Positions 22,879-33,221 of a stretch of 64,000 nt of DNA are shown one piece after another. Location: positions 14,127,267 to 14,191,266 of the forward strand of contig QVOM02000034.1 in assembly GCA_003586115.2 (NCBI GenBank), given 5' to 3'. Each line of letters opens with the position of its first letter. Within the stretch, counting starts at the first letter, position 1. Made by a program: the position numbers and the translations under genes. The stretch comes from Salvator merianae (Eukaryota; Chordata; Lepidosauria; Squamata; Teiidae). The notes under the pieces are model-generated. The model was not told the DNA's origin. It worked only from the letters and a program-made list of their open reading frames with translations, and ran no database searches.

Positions 22879-23962
22879 TAGGGGTGTGCACGAAATGATT
22901 TTTCGGTGTTCGTTTCGCAAAGCCTTGAAGCACCGTTGCTTCATTTTCGAGCGACAACGTCACTCGTGAAAATGTCGACCTTCGTTTTCGCTGCGAAAAT
23001 CTTCGCAAAAAAACAGGGGGGGGCACGTTCCTTGCAAAATAAAGGAAATAAGTATCGAAAAACATACACTTCTTTCTATAGGGAAACGGCGCATGTCCCC
23101 CTGCCTTGTCCCTTCTATATTTGACCGTCCACGTTCATAGTTTAAGGAGTTGCTTTGTTATAAGGTAAAAATTGCACGGAGCTTACTTTTAACCGGTGGC
23201 TGGTTTGTAGGAGGATTCAAAGCAACGAAGCTACGTTCCCTCACTGTCGATCGCGAGGTTGCGTGGAAGGAAATAAATGCTATAATTTCACTAATATGCC
23301 AGAGAGGCGAAAGCAAGCGAAAGCAGTGTGAAGGTGTTTTTTCCGCTTTGATTTTTCGTCATTTTCGATGCCTTTTCGATGCTCATATCTGTGCGCACAT
23401 GCACGCTAAGTTTTGTCCCTTTAACTATGGCACTCGTCGCTGGCTGCCGATCGATTGGGGCGAGGAAATTATACCTATTGGCTTGCTTTCTCCTGATTGG
23501 CGCTTCGATTTCAAATCTTTCCACCTGGGTTGCTGGCGCTCTGTTTATTTTCGCAATTACCTGCTGTTGCTATGGAAACAAAAGGGTTTTGTGATTGAAT
23601 TGGGTGGGTCCATAGCACCTTATAAAAGCGGCTGCCGATGAGCCTATAAGCCTTTTTTATTTCCATGACGATCGGAGCTGACTCTCAGCTGATTGACCTG
23701 TGACTGAAGGAGGAGAGGAGATGCTGGGAGTCTGGAGGCTGCGAAGCCACAGTGCTTCGATGCGTCGAAGCTTTCGTGGCAAAAAAAGACAAAAGTGGCC
23801 ATTCGCAGCAAATGGCGAAGGTCCCGAAAGTAAGCGAAAATTGGGGGGACTTTCGCCATTCGCTTTCACAATATAAATTGCCCTTCGTATTCGACGTGAA
23901 AACTGCGAAGAGGTGAAATTCGAATGAAATTTCATTGCGACGAAGCTTCGTGCACACCCCTA
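22879..23962. mobile_element. 1,084-bp hAT-type element, CpG-rich, perfect ends and duplication
   Basis: Begins TAGGGGTGTGCACGAA and ends with its exact reverse complement, TTCGTGCACACCCCTA (16 bp). Flanked by perfect GATTGTGG duplications, so this is a recent hAT-type insertion. Both subtermini are dense in TTCG/CGAA words, possible transposase-binding repeats. CpG sites are abundant and undecayed, unlike the flanks. A 163-codon plus frame (23150-23641) spans the middle but shows no hAT transposase features (no BED zinc finger, no hATC dimerisation block), so I take the element as non-autonomous. The interior at 23430-23650 carries four ATTGG words and a TATAAAAG, a promoter-like arrangement described separately. 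Confidence 0.93.
23440..23650 (+). promoter_or_regulatory. Promoter-like stretch inside the 1,084-bp hAT element
   Basis: Four ATTGG words (reverse CCAAT boxes) occur at about 23453, 23478, 23496 and 23599, followed by a TATA-type TATAAAAG at 23621. A start would be expected about 30 bases on, near 23650. This layout resembles a pol II promoter, either left over from the autonomous parent or captured from a host gene. Only about 310 bp of element follow, so no transposase could be encoded downstream. Function is inference only. Confidence 0.35.
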
Positions 23963-25430
23963 GATTGTGGCAATGACATAATGGAGAGATTTTACTGTGT
24001 TTCTAATTTGACAACAGCACTTCCACTTAGTATGTCAAATTAATTATTTCATTATAGTTGCTAATGATTTATGATAAAGGGTGATTCCAATTTAAAATAA
24101 TAATAAAAAAAAAATATAAGAATTTAGATAGAAAAGACAAAAAAAACCTGAGAATGTAAAATAAATTACATACCAGAGGTGTTCTTTATAGGGTCATTTA
24201 TATGAAAGTGGGCACATCTAAGCCCTCCCTCTTTCAAAGGGTCTTCTACATAGTTGTAGAGGCATCAACTGGGACAACTGGAAAGAAAAGTCTCAGATAG
24301 CATGCCTGTGAGAACCAACATAACAGTTCTCTAAATTTCATAAATTAAAATCAAAGAATGATAGGATCAAATTTCATCCTTCAGAATCTTGCAATAAAAA
24401 ATGCATTGCTTTTCTTCTCAAACAAATTTTAAAGCCTGTGATTATTATATTATCCCTTAAAAACTGATCAGAACTTTTTTTTTTTTTTTTAAAGTATAGA
24501 TATATCTCTTTCTGATTATCCTTACACAAAAAAGAAACATAGGAATTTTGCATTTTTCAGAGATGGCTTTCAAATCAATATATCAAAGTGCTGTAAAACA
24601 AGGCAGAATGTTAGTAGAATTTGACTACACACAAAAATCGGTAGTATTTATGAATTAAAACTGAAAATACACTCTCTGCCATTTCCTTTCTATTCTTCCT
24701 TCTCTCTCTACATATTTCTCGGTCTCCTAACAAGATTAATTTTTCTCAGTCTTTATTGTCTTGTTGAATCATTGCTCTCTTCACTATTGGTTAGGCCTCT
24801 TGCTATTAAAATGTGCTGCCTTCTATCTGCATTGGTCAAAAAGAAATCATGAAACATTATATATTCACATAGATATTGTCTCTAGCTGGTTTGAAAGCCA
24901 AGAAAATAGCAAGTTGCAGCACATAATAAGATTGAAATGAATTACAAGTAATTCAGAACTGCTAAAGTCAACATAAATGTAGCAATTCTAAAGTAACATG
25001 ATGACAGAGAAATGAAATAGCAATTGAAAAATATAAACTTACTAAGACAGATGGCTACATATAGCCTCTGAAAGCAATATTATCTCTATCTGGCCCTTAA
25101 ATGGTAAAGCAAGGGCATCACTGAACTTCTGTTGAGGTAATGTTTATTAAGCAGGTTGCCACCATTGGAAAGGCCTGTGTTCTATCATCATTTGCCTCCT
25201 CTCACTACACAGAGGGAACTAGAAAAAATACCCATTAATGATTGTAAGGCCCGGACAAGTATCCAGGGAAGACAGTGATCTTTCAGATAGATCCTTCAGT
25301 ATTAAAATCAGCAATCTGAGTTTGAGCTGCAGATGGACAGTTGCCACATGAAAAATGATCATTAAAAATCAGTGAACCCAGAGATCTGAGCCAGAAAAGT
25401 GCAATTGGAATCCTTGCTTTAAGCACTTCA
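23963..25430. other. No recognised feature
   Basis: After the right duplication the sequence is AT-rich, with a T-run at 24477-24490. I see no gene, inverted-repeat element or LINE motif. Confidence 0.5.
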
Positions 25431-25439
25431 AACTGCATT

Positions 25440-25900
25440 GGTGGTTGCATTAAGATGCCTCCAGATAGCAAGAGAAAATTCCAGGATCTTCTTTTGATCC
25501 CACAATTGCCTCTAACCACCATAGTCAGATGACAGAAGGTAATCCCAATGGCTTACCTCAGTTTGCCATGTCTTCGCATTACTGTTCCTGTTGCAAAATA
25601 CCCTCATGCTAGCAAGACGCACCCACTACTTTTTTTCCCCCCCTGCACTTGCTAGTGCATGCATGAATACATGAATGTTGGAAGAGCAATGATAATACAA
25701 AGAACTGGCACATGGAGGTAAGGAATTGCTATTATGGAAAACCCAGCATCATTGCTGGGTTTTCTGTAATAGGAATATTTTGGATTTTGGATTGATATTT
25801 ATGGCAATCATAATATAGTCCCATGATGTGTGTGGCAATCGAAATATAGTCCTTGTGGGATTTTACCAACATATGGAGGGCCCTTTAGATACAATAGCAT
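25440..25900 (+). mobile_element. Dispersed repeat family D copy with perfect hairpin
   Basis: Matches 20010-20470 block by block (see that entry). The hairpin is better preserved here: arms GAAAACCCAGCA (25737-25748) and TGCTGGGTTTTC (25753-25764) around TCAT. At the same place the 20-kb copy has AAGAAATTTGATATTGTTGC...TTTCTTG, so the structure is retained while the bases differ. Confidence 0.55.
25737..25764. repeat. Perfect 12-bp hairpin, 4-base loop
   Basis: GAAAACCCAGCA pairs fully with TGCTGGGTTTTC around TCAT. There is no U-tract and no neighbouring gene, so this is an element hairpin, not a terminator. Confidence 0.9.
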
Positions 25901-26279
25901 GTGCCACTGATTTTCTCATCCCATCTCTAACCATCTTTTCTTGCCTTGGCGATGAGCTGACAGCTTTAGTAAAGTGACAGATGAACACTTCTGTGACTGA
26001 TGCATCATAAGATCATGTACCTGGCATATGTGGTCTGTCACAGAGATGTGAAAAGGTACCAGAGAGGGAAGTGTGGGATTTTGCACTCTCTATGTGCTTC
26101 TACAGTGCTTTCTTCCTCCTGTGCTATTTTTGGCATCCATGGGATGTTCTTGTTGGTACAAAATTAGAATGATTGGAATATTTGTGGCTGTGAAACATAC
26201 TGCATGGTCATAAAATGCAGCACAGTGTGCTCCAGTGCCAAAGCAGCAATGTGCCAGTGCTTCATTCAGCCCATTTTAT

Positions 26280-26415
26280 CATAGACCTAGAACGTTCATG
26301 AAAGGGCAGAGGAACAGACTGGTGTATGAATAATCCCACCTGCATATCATCTGTAAGCTGCCTTTAAACTCCCCTAGAGGTGCTTTTCCCCCATGTGTGA
26401 ATGTATCCTCAGTGT
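26280..26415 (+). mobile_element. MITE family C fragment
   Basis: CTAGAACGTTCATGAAAGGG, GAATAATCCCACCTGCA and TAAGCTGCC match the cores at 19180-19260 and 50190-50270. The right part TGTGTGAATGTATCCTCAG may be the decayed terminus. Confidence 0.5.
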
Positions 26416-26769
26416 GCAGTGGATTATGATGAAGTTTGGAAACCAAAGCAAGGCTTCCAATTGGATGCCTTCTGCTCCTGCTGCTCTGGCTCTTAGACCA
26501 CCCAAGCTTAAAATGTGCTAGGTTTTCTGTTTGATTCTGCAGAAGAAAAGTGGCATATTAAGCCAAATATATAAATAAATATTTCTCATTTGTGGTTTCA
26601 TAGTTGACTATTGCTGAGATAAGATGCAACAGATAATGTGTGGCAGCACTTTTATTCTTTCTGGCATACTTTCAAAGGATAACTATGAACAATTCTAATT
26701 TTATTTTGGAATCAAAAAGCACAAAGAAAGAAAGATACACAGGTTCTGAGTGTCAGGGCCTCTATCCAC

Positions 26770-26880
26770 AGGTTGCCCAAAGGTTCATAGAATTACAGAA
26801 CTTAAAGGTGAAATTTAGATCGTCAAGACCCACCTTCTGCCAGGTAGATGTCCAGTCTCTGACCACCTCTATGGGTTCAT
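26770..26880 (-). mobile_element. Possible degenerate CR1 3' end (weak)
   Basis: TTCATAGAATTACAGAACTT followed by GACCCACCTTCTGCCAGG resembles the antisense of a CR1 3' end (compare 53951-54167, which begins CATAGAATCATAGAA). Similarity is low. Confidence 0.25.
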
Positions 26881-27042
26881 GGCACCCTAGACAAAGTGGA
26901 GCAATGGTGATCTCCTTAGATTATATATATAAAAAATCTAGGTGGGTGAGTCTGAGTTTTGCCACATGATTCACTCCTGTTTCCATTTCATCACTGATGC
27001 CTCCTGTCATGTCTGCTTTTGTATACTGTGTTTTAGGTAACG

Positions 27043-27043
27043 A

Positions 27044-27095
<52 letters not shown>
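27043..27095 (+). repeat. (GAAA)n microsatellite, about 13 units
   Basis: Uninterrupted GAAA repeat of 53 bases, all purine on the plus strand. Confidence 0.98.
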
Positions 27096-27096
<1 letters not shown>

Positions 27097-27390
27097 TAAA
27101 TAGAAAAAAAAATCACTCCCATGTCATATGATGTCTTTTAAAGCTTCACACATTAAATTATTGCTCCATGTCCCTTTATGATTAGATCACCCTACCTGCA
27201 ATTAAGAAGTAGAGCACAAGCCTCCAAATCAAAGCCACACGTCCACTTTGTTTTATTCTTTCCTTTTTAAAAATAGCTATCAAGCAGAGGTCTAGGACAA
27301 ATCTCTGGCAAAGTTCTAATATATTCACTCTTAGTAAGAGATACCAATAATACTGAGGTTAGAGCATTACTATGTAACAGAAAGAACTTG

Positions 27391-27680
27391 TAGAGATGTG
27401 TCTAACTGGTTTCAGTAGGTTCATAGTTCTCAGTGAACTGAAGTGGTTGCATGGATCATATGTGAACTGAATCACCTTATTTTTTGAAAAACAAAACAAA
27501 AACAAAACAACCCCTCAAACCTGGACCAAGGGATGCTATCATGAACCGAACAAACCATGGTTCACATGTGAACTGAATTACTCTATAAAAAAAAAAAAAT
27601 CAGTTTGCATTGAACCTGAACCAAAGAAAGTTGATTTTATTTGAACTGAAGCACTAAATTTCAGTTTGTGCACATCCCTA
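27391..27680. mobile_element. Old hAT-type MITE (290 bp)
   Basis: Begins TAGAGATGTGTCTAACT and ends AGTTTGTGCACATCCCTA, related to the ends of the hAT group. The interior repeats GTGAACTGAA-type words. The 8-bp flanks AGAACTTG and GAAGCAAG do not match well. It shares AACTGAA/TTCAGTT words with 29552-29876, a sister type. Confidence 0.6.
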
Positions 27681-28229
27681 GAAGCAAGATTTTGAAATGG
27701 ATAGGTCTGTCAGATTTCATTTTCCACAGGTATCTCCTCTCTTATGTAAAGCTTAATTTGTTCCACTACCATTTCAGTTTCTATAATATAATTATTTTAA
27801 TGAAAAATTTCTCTCATGTGTACATTTTTGTAATATTATGTACATAGCATATTTCCAGTAATATACATATATTTGTATGCAACTTTCTCCAAAGTATGCC
27901 TTGTTATAAACATATTATAGAATTGAATGGCAATATTCAAGGGAATGTATATTTCTAAGGATACTTCCCTTTCAGTTTGCACATGGGTTTAGGATGTCCA
28001 AATGGTCATAAATTCTCATTTATTGAAATGGATGATTTTTAAGTCTTGTTTTCACCCATCCAACCTTATTCCCAGTCTGTTGTCTACCAGAGCACAGTTT
28101 GGACAGGTGGAAACATAAGTTTGAACTGATGCATCACTCTATCTTCCCTGTCCCACAATACCCAACATGTGAGTCATCGCTTTATAAGCACAGTAAACTA
28201 GATTATCTCTTTCTGTACTGAGATTTTCC

Positions 28230-28530
28230 AGCTTGAAATACTTTGGTACAATATGGACTTGACTCTGAGATTTGGTTCCTATTTAACTTGAAATGCACTA
28301 AAATTGTGTCCAAACTTTGCTTATCAGTCCATGACATGAACTGGTACAGATGTAGACTGGATCCACCAAAATACATGAAGGCATGCCATGAAAACCCAGG
28401 AGCTCCGAGGGCAAGAATTTTCATTCCTGCCCTTCGGAGCATTCAGAGGCTGGATCTGAAGCTCATACATGCTTCAGGGTTGTTATGGGGACTGTTCAGA
28501 AATGCAGACATCATTGCTCCAGGATATGTG
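28230..28530 (+). repeat. Dispersed repeat family F copy with hairpin
   Basis: GCTCCGAGGGCA (28402-28413) pairs with TGCCCTTCGGAGC (28428-28440) with a one-base bulge. The stretch CATTCAGAGGCTGG, TCTGAAGCT and AGCTTCAGGGTTG-like words match 35290-35390 (GATTCAGAGGCACC, TCTGAAGCTGCC, GCTTCAGAGTTGG). The termini are not defined. Confidence 0.5.
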
Positions 28531-29158
28531 GACTGCTGCAGTAGAAATGGAACAGTTGGAATGGTCTATGAAAGGTAGGTGCAGAAACACCCTTAATCTC
28601 CTTATGAAGGAACATGAAAAGGTTACAGTAAGAGAAAATAAGTGGTGTCGGTACTTAGAAATGCAATTTATGAGGTTAAATTAAATCAACCTATTCTTGT
28701 TTTCTAGACAATTAGAGCATTGTACTTAAGTGTGTATGTATATTAGTGTTGGTTTTGTTTTAGATGTATGTTTGTTGGGAAAGCATATTTTTTTCAAACA
28801 GAAAACAAATATCCTTCTGCAATGGCTAACAAAGCACCTGCTGCTGCTGCTACAGCTCTTGTGCATCTCTGTTGCTCCTACTGTTCAAAGATACTGCATA
28901 CCTCTGCCACTGCTACTGTACTTACTCATCCTTGGCCCTATGTTCCTTCACCCTTAAGTTCTTCCACTCCTGATCCAGCAATCTTGTTCTTCTAGAGTCG
29001 CATAATATCTGGTCCTGCCTTACTTCCTTTCTGGTTAATTTCCTGCTGTCTCCAAATCTCACTTAATGTCCTGTTTCTGGGTCTGATTCCTTACTTGTTT
29101 CAGTAAAATCTCCAGCCCTCCAGTTTTACCTCTGCCTTGTACTGCATCCTCAAACTCT

Positions 29159-29470
29159 GGGCCATTTTGCACTTTCCACCATCGAATGTTTGACTGCGAA
29201 CATTCCACGGTGGAGCAGTCCCTGCAATGTGGAGGCTACCTGCACTGTGAGGGCTGGAACATCCTGGAAATGGGCTTCCAGCACTTGCAGTGCGAATGCT
29301 GGCTGCCCTGCCATGACAGCGGCCAGGGAAACATCTGGCCACTGTCGTGGTGACTGGGGATGCAGTGCATGACTGTGCAGCCACAACCACACCATACAGC
29401 ATTTGCACCTGAAAGTAGGTGTGAACACTGCATACTGGGAGCAGTCCAGCTGCACTTTCTTTGTCAGCTT
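29159..29470 (+). mobile_element. MITE family B copy, right end missing
   Basis: Left end GGGCCATTTTGCACTTTCCA fits the family B terminus. The subterminal hairpin is GAATGTT...AACATTC flanked by CACC and GGTG. The interior matches 8530-8760 (AGGGCTGGAA, GAAATGGGCTTCCAGCAC, GCCATGACAG, GGGAGCAGTCC). No right terminus was found before the next element at 29552. Minus frames of 118 and 154 codons cross it and are not protein-like. Confidence 0.6.
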
Positions 29471-29551
29471 CTGAGGTGGGGTGCTTTTTGGGTTTGTAGG
29501 ACACATCTAGAGCATGATATGAATGACTCTGTGTAGTGGCAACAACCCTCC

Positions 29552-29876
29552 TAGAGATGTGCATAAAACGTGAAAATGGTGGTTCAGTTCAAACCAAACC
29601 ATATGTGATTTGGCTTGAATTCAAACTGACATAAACTGCTTCAGTTTAACCTCAAACTGGTTCAGCCTGGTTCTGCAATTAAAAACATATTTTAAAAAGC
29701 CCTTTAAAAGGGTGCAATCCAAATGAACTTAAACAGTGGTTCAACTTGGTTTGACCAAATCCCCTTCATTTGGTTTGAGTTTGAACTGAAGTCCCACAAA
29801 CCTGAGAGTGATTCAGCTTGAATATGAACAAGTCGTACCACCCAGTTTGAATCCAAATTGATTTGGCATATTTCTA
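29552..29876. mobile_element. Old hAT-type MITE (325 bp)
   Basis: Begins TAGAGATGTGCATAAAAC and ends TTGGCATATTTCTA, a decayed TTGGCACATCCCTA. The interior is dominated by TTCAGTTCAAACC and GGTTTGA words in both directions. Flanks AACCCTCC and TGTCTGTT do not match, so the duplication has decayed or the boundary differs. Confidence 0.55.
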
Positions 29877-32214
29877 TGTCTGTTCACCTCATTGTTACCC
29901 TATTTCCCATATGTGGATGTATTTGAGTTCATCCATATCCCTAACATTTCCATTTCAGCTATTTCCCCCTTTTTTTAACCTCTTAGGCCTTATGTATATG
30001 TTGCCATGATATTGGTATCATGGCATTTCAGTAAACCTCTATCTAAATCTGGTGTAAGCACTCCTGCTGATGTACCCTCATGAGAAGCCATTATGACACA
30101 CTGAAGTGTAACCTCTGGAAAGGACATCTGGGGATGCTTCTTAGCTACTGGAGTGGCAGCCAGAAAAGAGTTTTGCAACTGCGCCAGTATTTGGAGGCCA
30201 ATGCCATGCTGGGAATAAGGGATGTGAAGACAGGAGGAAGCCATCCTGCTTCCATGTCCTGTTCTTTCTGGTGTTACCCATGTGTGACACCAGCTTCAGT
30301 TGCTCTGACCTTCTTCCAAACTCTTAATCATCAGTATGTTGGCACCAGTATGGCAACAGCATCAGGTCTTTCATTACTGTTCTGATAGCATGTGTGGTTT
30401 TATAATAAAAGATTGTCATGTCACAAATAATGAGCACTACCAACCACTTCCAATAAAGAAAAGTTGTCAGTCAAAGAAGTGAGTGGTATGAGAAACTTCA
30501 GTCTTCAGGCTACATTGAACAATGTCTTTGTTCTGTATTTGTGCCTTTATGTGTATATTCTGAGGTAAAGTTTGCCAATAACTGCGATTCAAACTATATC
30601 AGATCCATTGCACAAGGCAAAGTGTTAGGATTCCCAAATTCCAGTGCTGAAGTCCAAATCTGGATCAGGATTCTTGGGCTATTAAATTATTATTTATTAT
30701 TTATTAAATTAAATTAAAACAAAACTTTTCACCTTCAGAAAAGATACCATTTTCTTACATTTATCAAAGTCTCATTCACGATATTCATCTATGTCCAATT
30801 TCTGTGGCCTGATTCTATGCTGGTAATAGAATGGTAAAAGAAATTGTTAATATTGTCTTGATAGTAAGTAACAATTTGACAATGCCATGGTTTCTCAATA
30901 TACATAAATTATCTACATTTTAGTGTTTTGGTTCAAATCAACTTTTGTTTCTCCCTAGACAAAATAACAATTTAGCCTTCAATGTCTGAAGTAAAGCTGC
31001 CAGCTTTCTTAACTAAAAACAACAACAACAAGAATAATTAATATAACTAAAGTGTACAAAAAATGTAAAGCTACAACAGGGCCTCCTATAAATGAAATTT
31101 GCAGTTGTACACTATTTTCCCCTATTGTGCAATTTGGAATCATCAGAGTTTTCCATCAACTTAGGAAAAGGTGTTGATTTGCCAGGCTCTGCACATTGAT
31201 GGAGCCAGTGCCATAAGCAGAGATTATTTGCAGAACAGTTATTTGTCACCCAGATATTTGCTGCAGCAATGGTGTGCCGTTTGCATGCCTGCTGCCACTT
31301 TAGACAAAGGGGACATTGAACCAGGGGACTTTTACTCGCTGGGTCAGTGTTTCCACTTGGGGTCCTTTTGGTGACCACAGGAAAAGGCCACAGAAGTCAG
31401 CCATTTTCCTGTGTTCACTGACAAACCCTCCACCAAACTGGGTAGATCAAGATGGCACTCTGGAGTGCTGTCAGAATTCTCTGCAGTGGTTTACCATTAT
31501 AAAACTCTATGGCTCACGAAAGGTCCAGGGCAGAGGATTGTGCCCTAGGAGGACTCTTCAGCTGTACAGATATGGGGCCAGTGCACTTCTAGTGCAGTCC
31601 CACAGTGACCTGAAGGTTCCCAGCAGATCTTGCCTCTATTTATGGAAGCAAAAGAAACTGGGAGGGACAGCTATTTCCAGAAAAGAAGTAGGTTCTTTAT
31701 TTGATGGAAAGATATCAGAATTAATATCAACAAAATGTGCATGTAGTGGTATGTCATACTGGCTTGATTCAAATGCAGTTTGTAGTCAACCAGGTGTGTT
31801 CAAAGTGTTTGTTTTTGAACCCAATACTACGAATGTTTGCATGAAGTGTTTGATGTTGAACCAAACACTAAGAGTGTTCAATGAACTGTTCAAACTACAG
31901 CTTGAAGTGTCTGTGCCTTAAACAAAAGGCATACATATCTCTGCTCTCGATCACAATCTTTGAGATATCTTCATTTACTGGTTACTGTGTTGCCTTTTGC
32001 AATTGGGTATTCAAGTTCCAACAGTTGCTTGCTTAAATGTTGTTGGCTATTTTGTTTTGTTTATGTTTTCTTCCATTAGCTGGTGCTTGAACCAGGAGGG
32101 AGGGGGAGCTCAAGGATGAGAATTTGAGAGTATATAAGGAAAAAAAAAGAAAAAAAAAAGATGTATTTCTCTTGAAAAGTTTTAAAGAGAGCTGCTGCAG
32201 TTTTGCAGTGGTTT
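29877..32214. other. No confirmed feature
   Basis: The 201-codon plus frame at 31316-31921 is the longest in the window but shows no motif, signal peptide, membrane segment or splice context, and looks like a chance frame in moderately GC-rich repeat-like sequence. GATATTGGTATCATGGC (30008-30024) contains a short inverted word. A (CAA)n-rich patch lies near 31018-31030. I find no transposon ends. Confidence 0.45.
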
Positions 32215-33221
32215 CTGCCTGCTGGGTTCTCTGCTCTGCTCTCTCTGTTCTGCTCAAGTGCTTGCTGGTTGCTGCTCTTTGTTAGTCTGCCTGTGCCAGT
32301 GTGATTGATGCTTTTAACTTTTTCTAGTCTTCCTCTCCCTTACCTGGTGCTTTTGAGGGCTCAGGCTAGAGGGGTAGGTGGGGAGGGTTCTTGTTGGGTA
32401 AGGTAAGGTTGGGTTTTGTCCTGGTCTGTAGTGGCTTGCTCTTTTCCTGCTGTTCTTGTCTTTGCTTGTTTGGCTTAGGAATTAGAGTAGGGCAGGGGGT
32501 AGGTGTATGTGCAACTGGATGAGTTTCTTCTCTCTCTATTCTACTTGAGTGCTTGCGGGCTGCTGCTCTTTGCTAATATGTCCAATGGAGGAGGTGACAG
32601 AGTTCCAAAAAGAAAATCCTAAAAAAAATCAAGGCTGCATCCAATTGCCCTGAGATTTAGCAGGGGGCTTCCAAGAGCCCATAGACCATCATGTCAACTG
32701 AAACCTTGTGCAACTTTGGCTCTGCTGGCCTACATCACAGGTGGTTATGGCTGTGCAGTCAACTTTGACCTATAGCTTCCAAAATTTGTATGTTGGTCTG
32801 CAGGCAGTGGCAGGAAGGCTTATGCTGAGCAACACAACATCTGGAGTCTCCTCTGATTTTCCAAGAATAATTTTGGAAATCTATCACCTACTCCTTACGA
32901 ACAAATGGGAAATGTCCAAATAAAGATACTAAAAAAATCAAGGCTACATTTGATCAGCCTAAAGCTTGACAGGGGCCTTCCTGAGGCCCCCCAAACCCCC
33001 ACACCACCCAGCCCAAATTCTGCACAACTTTGGCCCTGCTGCAACCCCTTGCTCTTCTCCTTTGTACCTTGTGAAGAACAGTTCAATTAATGTTTGAACT
33101 GAAGTTTGAATTTCTTTGGGGAATTCAAAGTTCAATTTGACTTCTTTGGAAAGTTCAAAGCTTGATTTGAACATGTTCAAAGCTTTTGAGCAGAAAAAGA
33201 ATGTATTAATGCACATATCTA
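32215..33221. mobile_element. Repeat element with ~310-bp internal tandem duplication; hAT-type right end
   Basis: Two copies of a unit lie about 295-314 bases apart: GTGCTTGC(T/G)GG...TGCTGCTCTTTG (32257 and 32551), AATCAAGGCT(G/A)CAT (near 32628 and 32937) and CAACTTTGGC(T/C)CTGCTG (32711 and 33025). A related single unit occurs at 43683-43760. The right end TGCACATATCTA (to 33221) fits the hAT group's TGCACATCCCTA, and the TTCAAAG/CTTTGAA words near it resemble hAT interiors. The left end was not found. Confidence 0.5.

Noticed and set aside
23150..23641. 163-codon frame inside the young hAT element as a transposase
   Set aside because: No BED zinc finger, no RNase H-like catalytic residues or hATC block, and it overlaps the promoter-like stretch.
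29100..29564. 154-codon minus frame
   Set aside because: Lies in a family B MITE shared with 8440-8916.
31316..31921. 201-codon plus frame, longest in the window
   Set aside because: No motif, no splice context, no biased codon use; an isolated frame of this length in 64 kb of six-frame sequence is not surprising.
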